Assembly: GCF_029623955.1 (NCBI RefSeq)
Contig: NZ_JARSBP010000002.1
Location: 62,001 to 126,000, forward strand
DNA from: Mycobacterium sp. 236(2023)
GTDB lineage: Bacteria > Actinomycetota > Actinomycetes > Mycobacteriales > Mycobacteriaceae
Direction: 5' to 3'
Length of the DNA: 64,000 nucleotides
Both the position numbers and the translations under genes were made by a program. The notes under the pieces are model-generated. The model worked only from the letters and a program-made list of their open reading frames with translations, did not search any database and was not told the origin of the DNA. Positions within the stretch are counted from its first letter, which is position 1; every line of letters begins with the position of its first letter. Below are positions 17,896-27,319 of this stretch, piece by piece.

Positions 17896-18234
17896 ATGGC
17901 TACGAATGAACAGACTCAGCAACGTCCGTCCGGAGACAAACCCGACGTCGAGCTCGAACACGTCACCGAGACACCCGACCCCGACGAAGCGAACCTCACC
18001 GAGAAACCCGAGGTCACAGAGGAACACAAGGAAGCGGCGAAGAAGATCGCCGAGGCCTACGACGACGATCATCTGCAGACCAGCACGCTGCCCGGCAGCA
18101 GTGGCACAGTCTCGGGAACCGCAGTCACCGAGTGGGTCGACGACGAGGACAAGGGCAAGATCGAAACCTCGGCGGACGAGGGAAACATCGAGTACCGCAA
18201 CACCGAGGAGTTCAAGAAGAAGCTCGAGGAGTAA
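17896..18234 (+). CDS. small acidic, probably disordered protein of unknown function
   Basis: A 112-residue, strongly hydrophilic protein rich in Glu, Asp, Lys and Thr with no hydrophobic core and no cysteine. Charged tracts such as EEHKEAAKKIAEAYDDDH could form an isolated helix, and the C-terminus EFKKKLEE is helical. No family recognised. The composition recalls stress or desiccation proteins, and a SigF-like promoter precedes it, but neither proves a role. It stands alone between the TetR gene and the PPOX gene. Confidence 0.7.
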   Translation: MATNEQTQQRPSGDKPDVELEHVTETPDPDEANLTEKPEVTEEHKEAAKKIAEAYDDDHLQTSTLPGSSGTVSGTAVTEWVDDEDKGKIETSADEGNIEYRNTEEFKKKLEE

Positions 18235-18277
18235 TTGCACGCCCCGCCGCGGGCTGCGTTTGCTTAATCTAGAACCT

Positions 18278-18787
18278 GTGTCAGTGCCTGATCAGCTGCA
18301 TCGCACCGCGGCCGCCTTCGTCGACATGGCGCACTCCATCGTCTGGGCGTCGGTCGCGACTGTCGACGGCGACGGCAGGCCCCGCACCCGCATCCTGCAC
18401 CCGATCTGGGAGTGGGACGGTACCGACCTTTTCGGCTGGATCGCCACGGTGCCGACGCCACTCAAGCGCGACCATCTCGCCGTGCATCCGGACGTGTCGG
18501 TGAGCTACTGGACGACCACCCATGACACCTGCTCCGCCGAATGCCTGGTCGAGTGGTACACCGACGACGACACGTGCGCCGCGGTCTGGGACAAGTTCGC
18601 CACGGGCCCGGAGCCCGTCGGCTATGACCCGTCGATCATCCCGATGTGGAAAGACGGACCCGCCTCTGACGAGTTCGCCGTTCTGAGACTGGCGCCGTAC
18701 CGCCTGCGCGTGATGCCCGGGACCGTGATGACCCGTGGTGAAGGCGCCGTGCTGACGTGGAGTGACCACAGTGGTCGCCGGGACTGA
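18278..18787 (+). CDS. pyridoxamine 5'-phosphate oxidase-family (FMN/F420) protein
   Basis: A 169-residue split-barrel flavin-binding protein of the PPOX family. The pattern VWASVATVDGDGRPRTRILHP is typical of the FMN-binding strand pair, shown here split: VWASVATVDGDG then RPRTRILHP. Substrate unknown; mycobacterial relatives include F420-dependent reductases. GTG 18278 lies seven bases after TAATCT (18265-18270), consistent with a leaderless start; GTG 18284 is an alternative. The stop overlaps the P450 start region by 26 nt, so the two are probably one transcript. Confidence 0.82.
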   Translation: MSVPDQLHRTAAAFVDMAHSIVWASVATVDGDGRPRTRILHPIWEWDGTDLFGWIATVPTPLKRDHLAVHPDVSVSYWTTTHDTCSAECLVEWYTDDDTCAAVWDKFATGPEPVGYDPSIIPMWKDGPASDEFAVLRLAPYRLRVMPGTVMTRGEGAVLTWSDHSGRRD

Positions 18788-20144
18788 CTCCGACGTCGGC
18801 GCCCTGAGCTTGGCGCCCAAGAACCCACTGCCCTACCGGCGGCTGTTGCAGCTGGTCCGCAAGCTCGACACCGGGCAGCTGTCCGTCCGGGCTGCCGGCG
18901 GCCCGATCACGCGCGTTCAGGTTGCTCCGAAGTGGCTGTTCCCGCCGTTCGTGGCGGTGTTCTCGCCCGAGGGCGTCCGCGACGTGCTCGGTCGTAACGA
19001 CTCCTTTTCGGAGCGGTGCATCGTCCACGAAGAGGTGCGGGACACGGCGGGCGACAGCCTGTTCGTTCTGCCCAACGAGCCGTGGCGTCCCCGCAAGCGC
19101 GCGTTGCAGCCGGTGTTCACCCGGCAGAACGTCCGGTTGTTCGGCGGCCACATGTCGAAGGCGGCGCAGAGGTTCGTCGATGCCTGGCCCTCGGGCGGGG
19201 ATGTCGATCTCGACCTCGAATGCCGCCGCATCACGATGCAGTCGCTGGGCCGATCCGTTCTCGGGGTCGACCTCAACGACAGCGCCGACGTCATCGCCGA
19301 ACACATGCACGTGGCGTCCGGCTACACCGCCGACCGGGCGTTGCGCCCGATCAGGGCGCCGCGCTGGTTGCCGACACCGGCGCGCAGACGGGCCGCAGCC
19401 GCCGTCGCCGCGATGCGCAAGGTCACCGCGGACATGCTTCAGGCGTGCCGCGACGACCCGGAACGGGACGCGCCGCTGGTGCGTGCGCTGATGGACGCCA
19501 AGGATCCCGAGACGGGTCTCGCGCTGTCCGACGACGACATCTGCAACGACCTGCTCATCTTCATGCTGGCCGGACACGACACGACGGCGACGGCGCTGAC
19601 GTATGCGCTGTGGATCCTCGGTCACCACCCGGACGTGCAGCGTCGCGTCGCCGACGAGGTGGCAGCGATCGGTGACCGGGAGCTGGAGCCGGCTGACATC
19701 CCGAAGCTGGGCTACACGATCCAGGTGCTGCACGAGGCGCTGCGGCTGTGCCCGCCCGCGGCAGGTGTCGGACGGCTGGCTGTCCGCGACATCGACGTCG
19801 CCGGGTACCGCGTCGAGGCGGGCACGCTGGTCGCCGTCGGGATCTATGCGCTGCACCGCGACCCCGACATCTGGCCGGACCCGGACCGTTTCGACCCGGA
19901 CCGGTTCAGCCCGGAGAACACCGCCGCGCGGGATCGCTGGCATTTCCTGCCGTTCGCGGGCGGGGCGCGGTCGTGCATCGGTGAGCACTTCGCCCGGCTG
20001 GAGACGGCGCTGGCGCTGGCGACGGTCGTCCGCAGTTTAGAGGTGCGGTCGCTGGACGCGGAGTTCGCGGTGGACGTGCCGTTCACGACGGTCGCGCACG
20101 GCCCGATCCGCGCACAGGTCACCCCGCGCTCTTTACCGCGGTAG
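18762..20144 (+). CDS. cytochrome P450
   Basis: A 460-residue heme-thiolate monooxygenase. I-helix oxygen-activation motif AGHDTTATAL, K-helix EALR, and the heme loop FAGGARSCIGEHFA with the axial ligand at Cys405. The sequence resembles CYP4/CYP102-like bacterial enzymes more than the camphor type, but I do not assign a CYP family. Redox partners are not encoded nearby. GTG 18762 (next GTG 18771) lies inside the PPOX gene. The substrate is unknown; fatty acyl or terpenoid compounds are common for this group. Confidence 0.93.
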   Translation: MTTVVAGTDSDVGALSLAPKNPLPYRRLLQLVRKLDTGQLSVRAAGGPITRVQVAPKWLFPPFVAVFSPEGVRDVLGRNDSFSERCIVHEEVRDTAGDSLFVLPNEPWRPRKRALQPVFTRQNVRLFGGHMSKAAQRFVDAWPSGGDVDLDLECRRITMQSLGRSVLGVDLNDSADVIAEHMHVASGYTADRALRPIRAPRWLPTPARRRAAAAVAAMRKVTADMLQACRDDPERDAPLVRALMDAKDPETGLALSDDDICNDLLIFMLAGHDTTATALTYALWILGHHPDVQRRVADEVAAIGDRELEPADIPKLGYTIQVLHEALRLCPPAAGVGRLAVRDIDVAGYRVEAGTLVAVGIYALHRDPDIWPDPDRFDPDRFSPENTAARDRWHFLPFAGGARSCIGEHFARLETALALATVVRSLEVRSLDAEFAVDVPFTTVAHGPIRAQVTPRSLPR

Positions 20145-20159
20145 ATCCGACGTCGAGAT

Positions 20160-20204
20160 CCGACTTCTGCAGACGAAGTGCGAGAAGCGGGCTGCAAAAG
20201 TCGG
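20160..20204. terminator. imperfect hairpin between P450 and hemL
   Basis: CCGACTTCTGCA at 20160-20171 pairs with TGCAAAAGTCGG at 20193-20204, with one mismatched position in 12. The loop of 21 nt contains a smaller self-complementary GCTTCTC/GAGAAGC-type sequence. It starts 15 bp after the P450 stop, fitting a terminator or an intergenic palindromic repeat. There is no U-tract. Confidence 0.45.
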
Positions 20205-20255
20205 GTTTCGTGGTCAGGCGCCTCGGCGTGGCCATCCGCCTCCTACACCCTGTAG

Positions 20256-20283
20256 TTGACGCTTTTGACCCGGCTGGGACACT
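20256..20283 (+). promoter_or_regulatory. putative hemL promoter
   Basis: TTGACG (20256-20261) and GACACT (20278-20283) are spaced 16 bp apart and resemble a SigA promoter. The ATG of hemL at 20290 is six bases past the -10 box and has no SD, so the message is probably leaderless. This promoter would drive the whole hemL-to-ccsA run. Confidence 0.55.
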
Positions 20284-20289
20284 GGTCGC

Positions 20290-21588
20290 ATGAGCAGTAC
20301 CGACCTGTCCGCGAAGCTGTTCGCCGACGCGTCCTCCGTCATCCCCGGCGGGGTCAACTCTCCGGTGCGCGCCTTCAACTCCGTCGGCGGTACGCCCCGG
20401 TTCATCACGTCGGCCAAGGGCTACTGGCTCACCGACGCCGACGGCAACCGCTACGTCGACCTGGTGTGCTCGTGGGGGCCGATGATCCTCGGCCACGCGC
20501 ATCCGGCTGTCGTCGAAGCGGTGCAGCGGGTCGCGGCCGACGGCCTGTCGTTCGGCGCCCCGACCCCGTCGGAGTCGGAGCTGGCGCGCGAGATCATCGA
20601 CCGCGTCGCGCCCGTCGAGCGGGTCCGGCTGGTCAACTCCGGCACCGAGGCGACGATGAGCGCGATCCGGCTGGCCCGCGGGTTCACCGGGCGCCCCAAG
20701 ATCGTCAAGTTCTCCGGCTGCTACCACGGCCACAGCGACGCGCTGCTCGCCGACGCCGGGTCCGGGGTCGCGACGCTCGGCCTGCCGTCCTCGCCCGGTG
20801 TGACGGGTGCTGCCGCGGCCGACACGATCGTGCTGCCGTACAACAACGTCGCCGCCGTCGAAGAGGTCTTCGCGCAGTTCGGCGACGCGATCGCCTGCGT
20901 CATCACCGAGGCCAGCCCCGGCAACATGGGCACGGTGCCGCCGCTGCCCGGCTTCAACGCCGAGCTGCGCCGGATCACCTCCGCCCACGGCGCTCTTTTG
21001 ATCGTCGACGAGGTGATGACGGGCTTCCGTGTCAGCCGCGCCGGCTGGTACGGCGTCGACCCGGTCGACGCGGACCTGTTCACGTTCGGCAAGGTCATGA
21101 GCGGCGGCCTGCCCGCCGCGGCATTCGGCGGTACCGCCGAGGTGATGGGCCGGCTGGCGCCGCTGGGGCCGGTGTATCAGGCGGGCACGCTGTCGGGGAA
21201 CCCGGTCGCGATGGCCGCGGGGTTGGCGACGCTACGGGCCGCCGACGACTCGGCGTACGCGAAGCTGGATGCCAACGCCGGCCGACTGGTTGGGCTGATC
21301 GGCGATGCGTTGACCGAAGCCTGTGTCGCGCACCAGATTCCGCGGGCAGGCAACATGTTCAGCGTTTTCTTCGGCACCGAACCGGTCACCGACTTCGCGT
21401 CGGCGAAGGCCACCGAGACGTGGCGATTCCCGGCCTTCTTTCATGGCCTGCTCGACGCGGGGGTCTACCCGCCGCCGAGCGCCTATGAAACCTGGTTCGT
21501 CTCAACAGCTCTCGACGACGACGCGTTTGACAGGATCGCCACCGCCCTGCCGGGTGCGGCGAAAGCTGCGGCGCAGGCCACCGCATGA
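20290..21588 (+). CDS. hemL: glutamate-1-semialdehyde 2,1-aminomutase
   Basis: PLP enzyme converting glutamate-1-semialdehyde, the HemA product, to 5-aminolevulinate. 432 residues, usual length. The start [23 protein letters not shown] is the conserved substrate-binding region, given here in parts. PLP Lys268 lies in [18 protein letters not shown], and the Asp in [14 protein letters not shown] contacts the pyridine ring. It heads a run of six overlapping genes, so aminolevulinate supply is co-transcribed with cytochrome c maturation. Confidence 0.97.
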   Translation: MSSTDLSAKLFADASSVIPGGVNSPVRAFNSVGGTPRFITSAKGYWLTDADGNRYVDLVCSWGPMILGHAHPAVVEAVQRVAADGLSFGAPTPSESELAREIIDRVAPVERVRLVNSGTEATMSAIRLARGFTGRPKIVKFSGCYHGHSDALLADAGSGVATLGLPSSPGVTGAAAADTIVLPYNNVAAVEEVFAQFGDAIACVITEASPGNMGTVPPLPGFNAELRRITSAHGALLIVDEVMTGFRVSRAGWYGVDPVDADLFTFGKVMSGGLPAAAFGGTAEVMGRLAPLGPVYQAGTLSGNPVAMAAGLATLRAADDSAYAKLDANAGRLVGLIGDALTEACVAHQIPRAGNMFSVFFGTEPVTDFASAKATETWRFPAFFHGLLDAGVYPPPSAYETWFVSTALDDDAFDRIATALPGAAKAAAQATA

Positions 21589-22190
21589 CCAGCACGATCG
21601 TCCATGTGATGCGCCACGGCGAGGTGCACAACCCGGAGAAGATCCTGTACGGCCGGCTTCCCGACTATCACCTCTCCGAGCGGGGTCAGGCGCAGGCCAA
21701 GGCCGTCGCGGACTGGCTCGCGTCGCGTGACATCACCTACGTGGTGGCTTCGCCGCTGGAGCGCGCACAGGAGACCGCCGCCCCGATCGCCGCCCACAAG
21801 GGTGTGGCGGTCAACACCGACGCCGAGCTGATCGAGTCGGAGAATGTCTTTCAGGGACAGAGGGTTTCACCCGGCGACGGCGCACTGCGCGACCCTCGCA
21901 ACTGGTGGCATCTGCGGAACCCGCGCACGCCGTCGTGGGGCGAGCCGTACTCGCAGATCGCGGCCCGGATGAAAAGGGCGGTGTTCCGGGCGCGTGAAGC
22001 TGCCGACGGCCACGAGGCGATCTGCGTCAGCCACCAGCTTCCGGTCGAGACGCTGCGCCGCGCCATGACCGACAAGCAGCTGCACCACTTTCCGACGCGG
22101 CGCATGTGCAACCTCGCATCGGTGACGTCGTTCTACTTCCACGACGAAACCTGCGTCGGCTGGGGATATTCGGAGTTGGCCGGGCAGTGA
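21585..22190 (+). CDS. histidine phosphatase family protein
   Basis: A 201-residue phosphoglycerate-mutase-like phosphatase (Rv0525-like). The catalytic [10 protein letters not shown] motif with the phospho-accepting His is near residue 9, and a second conserved His lies in CVSHQLPVE. Length and motifs fit broad-specificity phosphatases rather than glycolytic mutase. It overlaps hemL by 4 nt and the thioredoxin gene by 4 nt. Confidence 0.88.
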   Translation: MTSTIVHVMRHGEVHNPEKILYGRLPDYHLSERGQAQAKAVADWLASRDITYVVASPLERAQETAAPIAAHKGVAVNTDAELIESENVFQGQRVSPGDGALRDPRNWWHLRNPRTPSWGEPYSQIAARMKRAVFRAREAADGHEAICVSHQLPVETLRRAMTDKQLHHFPTRRMCNLASVTSFYFHDETCVGWGYSELAGQ

Positions 22191-22789
22191 TTCGGGTAGT
22201 GGCCCTGGCGCGCACGCTGGTCGCAGCGTGCGCGGTCGTGGCCGTGGTCGCCGGATGTTCTACCGGCAGTGACGCTGTCGCGCAGGGCGGCACGTTCGAG
22301 TTCGTCGCGCCCGGCGGGCAGACCGACATCTTCTACGACCCGCCGGCCGACCGGGGGATCCCGGGACCGCTGTCCGGGCCCGACCTGATGGACACCGACA
22401 AGACCATCTCGCTGGATGACTTCGGCGGCAAGGTCGTCGTCATCAACGTGTGGGGGCAGTGGTGTGGGCCGTGCCGCACCGAGATCGGCCAGCTGCAGCA
22501 GGTCTACGACGCCACCCGCGACCAGGGGGTGGCGTTCCTCGGAATCGACGTGCGGGACAACAACATCGACGCGCCACGCGACTTCATCGTCGACCGCGGC
22601 ATCACGTTCCCGTCGATCTACGACCCGCCGATGCGCACGATGATCGCCTTCGGCGGGCGCTACCCGACGACGGTGATCCCGTCGACGGTGGTGCTCGACC
22701 GGGAGCATCGGGTGGCCGCGGTCTTCCTGCGCGAGTTGCTCGCCGAGGATCTCCAGCCGGTGGTCGAGCGGTTGGCGGCCGAGCAGTGA
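22187..22789 (+). CDS. TlpA/ResA-like thioredoxin lipoprotein
   Basis: A 200-residue secreted thioredoxin-fold protein (Rv0526-like). The N-terminus has a basic start, a hydrophobic core and the lipobox VVAGC, so it should be lipid-anchored on the outer face of the membrane. The redox motif is WCGPC, Cys93 and Cys96. Role: reduces the apocytochrome c CxxCH cysteines, receiving electrons from CcdA, encoded next. GTG 22187 overlaps the previous stop. Confidence 0.92.
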   Translation: MIRVVALARTLVAACAVVAVVAGCSTGSDAVAQGGTFEFVAPGGQTDIFYDPPADRGIPGPLSGPDLMDTDKTISLDDFGGKVVVINVWGQWCGPCRTEIGQLQQVYDATRDQGVAFLGIDVRDNNIDAPRDFIVDRGITFPSIYDPPMRTMIAFGGRYPTTVIPSTVVLDREHRVAAVFLRELLAEDLQPVVERLAAEQ

Positions 22790-23565
22790 ACGTCGACCAG
22801 ATCGACCAGCTGACCGCAACCGGCCCATTGCTGTTGGCGATGGGGTTGGCGGCGCTGGCCGGTCTGGTGTCGTTCGCGTCGCCGTGCGTCGTGCCTCTGG
22901 TGCCCGGCTATCTCTCGTATCTCGCCGCCGTCGTCGGGGTCGACGAGCGCCGCGGGGCCGCTGTGGCCCTTAAGGGCGCCCGGTTGCGGGTCGCGGGTGC
23001 GGCGGCACTGTTCGTGGCCGGCTTCACTGTGGTTTTCCTGCTCGGTACCGTCGCGGTGCTCGGCATGACGACCGCACTGATCACCAATCAGCTTCTGCTG
23101 CAACGCATCGGCGGCGTCGTCACGATTCTGATGGGCCTGGTGTTCATCGGACTGGTCCCCGTGCTCCAGCGTGACACCCGGTTCACCCCGCGCCAGATGT
23201 CCACGCTCGGCGGCGCCCCGCTGCTGGGTGCGGTGTTCGCGCTGGGGTGGACGCCGTGTCTCGGGCCGACCCTGACGGGCGTCATCGCGGTGGCATCGGC
23301 GACCGAGGGCAGCAACGTCACCCGCGGGGTGGTGCTCGTCATCGCCTACTGTCTCGGTCTCGGGATTCCGTTCGTGCTGTTGGCTTTCGGATCTGCGCGC
23401 GCCGTCGCGGGACTGGGCTGGCTGCGTCGCAATACACGCACCATCCAGGTCATCGGCGGAATCCTGATGATCCTCGTCGGTGTCGCTCTGGTGACCGGGC
23501 TGTGGAACGAGTTCGTCTCCTGGGTCCGCGATGCGTTCGTCAGCGACGTCAGGCTGCCCATCTGA
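22786..23565 (+). CDS. ccdA: cytochrome c biogenesis protein CcdA
   Basis: A 259-residue six-helix membrane protein that passes electrons from cytoplasmic thioredoxin to extracytoplasmic thiol proteins. The two redox cysteines are in FASPCVVPLVPGY (helix 1) and GWTPCLGPTL (helix 4). GTG 22786 overlaps the thioredoxin-gene stop by 4 nt; its TGA overlaps the ResB ATG by one base. Equivalent to Rv0527. Confidence 0.95.
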   Translation: MNVDQIDQLTATGPLLLAMGLAALAGLVSFASPCVVPLVPGYLSYLAAVVGVDERRGAAVALKGARLRVAGAAALFVAGFTVVFLLGTVAVLGMTTALITNQLLLQRIGGVVTILMGLVFIGLVPVLQRDTRFTPRQMSTLGGAPLLGAVFALGWTPCLGPTLTGVIAVASATEGSNVTRGVVLVIAYCLGLGIPFVLLAFGSARAVAGLGWLRRNTRTIQVIGGILMILVGVALVTGLWNEFVSWVRDAFVSDVRLPI

Positions 23566-25166
23566 TGAAGCTCATCGCGCTCTTCCGCAACACCTGGCGC
23601 ACCCTGACGTCGATGGGCACCGCGCTGGTGCTGCTGTTCCTGCTCGCACTCGCCGCGATACCGGGTGCCCTGCTGCCCCAACGCAGCCTCAACGAGACCA
23701 AGGTCGCCGAATACCTGGCCGAGCACCCGACCCTCGGTCCCTGGCTGGACCGCGTCCAGGCCTTCGACGTGTTCTCCAGCTTCTGGTTCACCTCGATCTA
23801 TGTGCTGCTGTTCGTCTCGCTGGTCGGATGCCTCACGCCGCGGCTGTTCGAACATTTCCGCAGCCTGCGCGCGACACCTGTTGCCGCGCCGCGCAATCTG
23901 AGCCGGCTGCCCAAACGCCACGCCGCCGAGGTGCCCGCCGGCGATGTCGACACGATGGCGGCGGCCGTCGAGGGCGGCCTGCGTGGGTGGCGACGCACCA
24001 CGCGCAAGGACGGTGAGACGACCGAGATTTCGGCCGAGAAGGGCTATCTGCGCGAGTTCGGCAACATCGTCTTCCACTTCTCGCTGCTCGGTCTGCTCGT
24101 CGCGATCGCCGCGGGGAAGCTGTTCAGCTACGAAGGCAACGTCATCGTCATCGCCGACGGCGGCCCGGGTTTCTGCACGGCCTCCCCGGCGGCCTTCGAC
24201 TCGTTCCGCGCGGGCAACACCGTCGACGGAACCTCGCTGTATCCGATGTGCATCAAGGTCAACGACTTCACGGCCACCTATCTGGAGAACGGGCAGGCGG
24301 TCGGTTTCCAGGCCAATATCGATTACCAGGCCGGCGAGGACCTGAGAGCAGGCACCTGGCAGCCGTACCTGCTCAAGGTCAACGAGCCGCTGCGCGTCGG
24401 CGGCGACCGCGTCTACCTCCAGGGCCACGGCTACGCCCCCACGTTCACCGTGACCTTCCCCGACGGCCAGGTCCGCACCCAGACGCTGCAGTGGCGCCCC
24501 GAGGACCAGATCACGTTCCTGTCATCGGGCGCCCTACGCTTCGACCCGCCCGGCGGCACGTACTCCGATGAAGCGGAGCGGCGCAAGAACCAGATCGCGA
24601 TCCAGGGTCTGTTCGCGCCGACCGCCCAACTCGACGGCACGCTGTTGTCGTCGCGTTTCCCGGAGATGCAGGACCCGGCCGTCGCCGTCGACATCTACAA
24701 GGGGGACACCGGTCTGGACACCGGCCGCCCTCAGTCGGTGTTCTCCCTCGACGAACGCATGATCGGCCAGGGTCGCCTGACGAAGATGGCCCGCGTCAAC
24801 CTCAAGGCAGGAGAGGACACCCGGCTCGAGGACGGCACCGTCGTCCGGTTCGACGGCGCCGTCCCGTTCGTCAATCTGCAGGTCTCCCACGACCCCGCCC
24901 AGATCTGGGTGCTCGTGTTCGCGATGACGATGATGGGCGGGCTGCTGGTGTCGCTGATCGTGCGTCGCCGCCGCGTCTGGGTGCGACTGTCGCCCGGGCC
25001 TGCGGGTACGGTGAACGTCGAGCTCGGCGGCCTGGCCCGCACCGACAACTCGGGGTGGGGTGACGAGTTCGAGCGGCTGACGGCGCGGCTTCTCACCGGG
25101 ATCGAGCAGGCGGCGATCGAGCAGGCGGCGCCGGCGAAGTCAGAGAAGAAAGCGGAACTTTCATGA
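23565..25166 (+). CDS. resB: cytochrome c biogenesis protein ResB
   Basis: A 533-residue ResB/Ccs1 protein (Rv0528-like), half of the system II heme-delivery and ligation complex. Three N-terminal helices occur, the first in LVLLFLLALAAIPGALLPQ, then a large extracytoplasmic domain (about 215-430) with KLFSYEGNVIVIADG, and a last helix near LVFAMTMMGGLLVSLIV. It overlaps CcdA by one base and CcsA by 4 nt. Confidence 0.94.
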   Translation: MKLIALFRNTWRTLTSMGTALVLLFLLALAAIPGALLPQRSLNETKVAEYLAEHPTLGPWLDRVQAFDVFSSFWFTSIYVLLFVSLVGCLTPRLFEHFRSLRATPVAAPRNLSRLPKRHAAEVPAGDVDTMAAAVEGGLRGWRRTTRKDGETTEISAEKGYLREFGNIVFHFSLLGLLVAIAAGKLFSYEGNVIVIADGGPGFCTASPAAFDSFRAGNTVDGTSLYPMCIKVNDFTATYLENGQAVGFQANIDYQAGEDLRAGTWQPYLLKVNEPLRVGGDRVYLQGHGYAPTFTVTFPDGQVRTQTLQWRPEDQITFLSSGALRFDPPGGTYSDEAERRKNQIAIQGLFAPTAQLDGTLLSSRFPEMQDPAVAVDIYKGDTGLDTGRPQSVFSLDERMIGQGRLTKMARVNLKAGEDTRLEDGTVVRFDGAVPFVNLQVSHDPAQIWVLVFAMTMMGGLLVSLIVRRRRVWVRLSPGPAGTVNVELGGLARTDNSGWGDEFERLTARLLTGIEQAAIEQAAPAKSEKKAELS

Positions 25167-26149
25167 GCACGACCATCGACATCGGGCTGGCCCGCTACTC
25201 GGACTGGGCGTTCACGTCGTCCGTGCTGGTTCTGGTGGCTGCGCTGCTGCTGTTCGCCGTCGAGTTGGCCAACAGCCGCAGCCGCAAGGTCGAGCAGCGC
25301 GAGCTCGTCAATGCCGGTGCCGGGGCGGGACGGGTCGCCGGTGACAGCGCCGCGCCCGGCGTCGTCGCCGAGACCCCGCGGCGCACGTTCGACGAGCGCA
25401 TCGGGTCCACGGGCATGGCGCTCACCTACGTCGGCATCGCGCTGCTGCTCGCGTGCATCGTCCTGCGCGGCCTCTCCACGAGCCGGGTGCCGTGGGGCAA
25501 CATGTACGAGTTCATCAACCTGACGAGCTTCTGTGGTCTGGTGGCCGCCGCCTGGGTGCTGCGCAAACCCCAGTACCGGTCACTGTGGGTGTTCGTCCTC
25601 GTGCCCGTCCTGATCCTGCTGACGGTGTCGGGCAAGTGGCTGTACTCGCATGCCGCACCGGTGATGCCCGCGCTGCAGTCGTACTGGCTGCCGATCCACG
25701 TCTCGGTCGTCAGCCTCGGCTCGGGTGTGTTCCTGGTGGCCGGCGTGGCCAGCATCCTGTTCCTGGTCAAGATGTCCCGGCTGGGCGAGGCCGGCCGAAG
25801 CGATGCGATCGGCCGCATCGTGGCGAAGCTGCCCGACGCCCAGACGCTCGACAGAATTGCCTATCGCACAACGATCTTCGCGTTCCCCGTCTTCGGGTTC
25901 GGCGTCATCTTCGGTGCCATCTGGGCGGAGGAGGCGTGGGGGCGCTACTGGGGCTGGGACCCCAAGGAGACGGTGTCGTTCATCGCGTGGGTGATCTACG
26001 CGGCGTATCTGCACGCACGCTCAACCGCGGGGTGGCGCGACAAGAAGGCGGCGTGGATCAACGTCGCTGGGTTCATCGCGATGGTCTTCAACCTGTTCTT
26101 CATCAACCTGGTGACCGTGGGCCTGCACTCGTACGCAGGCGTCGGCTAG
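25163..26149 (+). CDS. ccsA: cytochrome c biogenesis protein CcsA/CcsB-type (heme handling)
   Basis: A 328-residue multi-helix protein with the tryptophan-rich heme-handling motif WGRYWGWDPKETVSFIAW. Together with ResB it exports heme and attaches it to CxxCH sites outside the membrane. Conserved histidines occur near LPIHVSVVSLG and in the last loop (YLHARSTAGW). Naming varies (CcsA in tuberculosis, CcsB in other annotations). ATG 25163 overlaps the resB stop by 4 nt. Confidence 0.94.
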   Translation: MSTTIDIGLARYSDWAFTSSVLVLVAALLLFAVELANSRSRKVEQRELVNAGAGAGRVAGDSAAPGVVAETPRRTFDERIGSTGMALTYVGIALLLACIVLRGLSTSRVPWGNMYEFINLTSFCGLVAAAWVLRKPQYRSLWVFVLVPVLILLTVSGKWLYSHAAPVMPALQSYWLPIHVSVVSLGSGVFLVAGVASILFLVKMSRLGEAGRSDAIGRIVAKLPDAQTLDRIAYRTTIFAFPVFGFGVIFGAIWAEEAWGRYWGWDPKETVSFIAWVIYAAYLHARSTAGWRDKKAAWINVAGFIAMVFNLFFINLVTVGLHSYAGVG

Positions 26150-26164
26150 AAATGGCGGCGACTG

Positions 26165-27289
26165 TTGACTGAGGTGCCGGGCAGTTTTCGGGCCCAGCTT
26201 CGGTTCTCCGATCCGATGGCGCCGGTGCCCGCCGAATGGACGGCACCGACCCCGCCCGAGGGCGTCGCACCCGTCGTGACGGTCACGCCGCCACCGGGCA
26301 CCGAGATCGCCCCCTACCTCGACCTGTCGGCCGTCGCCCTGCTGCGCACGACGCCGAGCGGCCCGTCGACCGGTTGGCGCAAATGGCTCTACTGGGGCTC
26401 GGGCAAGCTGATCAACCTCGGGGAGAGCCCGCAGGTGATCCGGCACAACAGCCTTGTTGCCCAGGTGCAGCGGCCGCTGCGCAGTTGCTACCGGATCGCG
26501 ATGCTGTCCCAGAAGGGCGGGGTGGGCAAGACGACGATCACCGCCACATTGGGGTCGACGTTCGCCGCCACCCGTGGTGATCGGGTCATCGCCGTCGACG
26601 CCAACCCCGACCGCGGGACGCTGAGCCAGAAGGTGCCGCTGGAGACGGCGGCCACGGTGCGGCACCTGCTGCGCGACGCCGAGGGGATCTCCGCGTACAG
26701 CGACGTCCGCCAGTACACGTCGCAGGGCCCGAGCCGCCTGGAGGTGCTCGCGTCGGAGACCGATCCGGCCGTCTCGGAAGCGTTCTCCGCCGACGATTAC
26801 GCACGCGCGGTCGAGGTGCTGGAACGCTTCTACAGTGTGGTTCTCACCGACTGCGGAACCGGCATGCTGCATTCGGCGATGTCGGCGGTGATCGACAAGG
26901 CCGACGTGCTCGTCGTGATCAGCTCGGGTTCGGTGGACGGGGCGCGCAGTGCGTCGGCGACGCTGGACTGGCTCGAAGCGCACGGCCACCAGGATCTGGT
27001 GCGCAACTCCATCGCCGTCATCAACGGGGTGCGCCCCGGGGCGGGCAAGCGTTCCGGGAAGAGCGCGCGAAAGGGTTCTGCGAAGGTCGATCTCGTGAAA
27101 GTGACCGACCATTTCGCGAGGCGCTGCCGCGCGGTGTGCCAGGTGCCGTACGACCCGCACCTTGAGGAAGGCGCGGAGATCAGCCTGGAGCAACTGCGCG
27201 CCGATACGCGAGAGTCCTTGCTGGAGTTGGCCGCTGCGGTGGCCGATGGCTTTCCAGGGGCACGCCGTCAGTCCGACCCGGTCGGTTAG
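26165..27289 (+). CDS. MinD/ParA-like ATPase
   Basis: A 374-residue protein with a deviant Walker A loop QKGGVGKTTITATLGS and a switch-like VIAVDANPDRGTLSQK, so a SIMIBI-class ATPase (Rv0530-like). About 110 residues precede the P-loop, Pro-rich at first. No ParB partner is nearby, and similar proteins occur beside type VII secretion loci elsewhere. Start: TTG 26165, or GTG 26174; the ATG just upstream runs into a stop. It is 15 nt after ccsA, so it may be co-transcribed. Confidence 0.8.
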   Translation: MTEVPGSFRAQLRFSDPMAPVPAEWTAPTPPEGVAPVVTVTPPPGTEIAPYLDLSAVALLRTTPSGPSTGWRKWLYWGSGKLINLGESPQVIRHNSLVAQVQRPLRSCYRIAMLSQKGGVGKTTITATLGSTFAATRGDRVIAVDANPDRGTLSQKVPLETAATVRHLLRDAEGISAYSDVRQYTSQGPSRLEVLASETDPAVSEAFSADDYARAVEVLERFYSVVLTDCGTGMLHSAMSAVIDKADVLVVISSGSVDGARSASATLDWLEAHGHQDLVRNSIAVINGVRPGAGKRSGKSARKGSAKVDLVKVTDHFARRCRAVCQVPYDPHLEEGAEISLEQLRADTRESLLELAAAVADGFPGARRQSDPVG

Positions 27290-27319
27290 CGGTCGGGCCT
27301 TCAGTCAGGCACGTCTCGG

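Noticed and set aside
26488..26718. ParA-like gene as part of a chromosome partition locus
   Set aside because: No ParB gene or parS-like sites were seen nearby; the location after the cytochrome c genes matches Rv0530.
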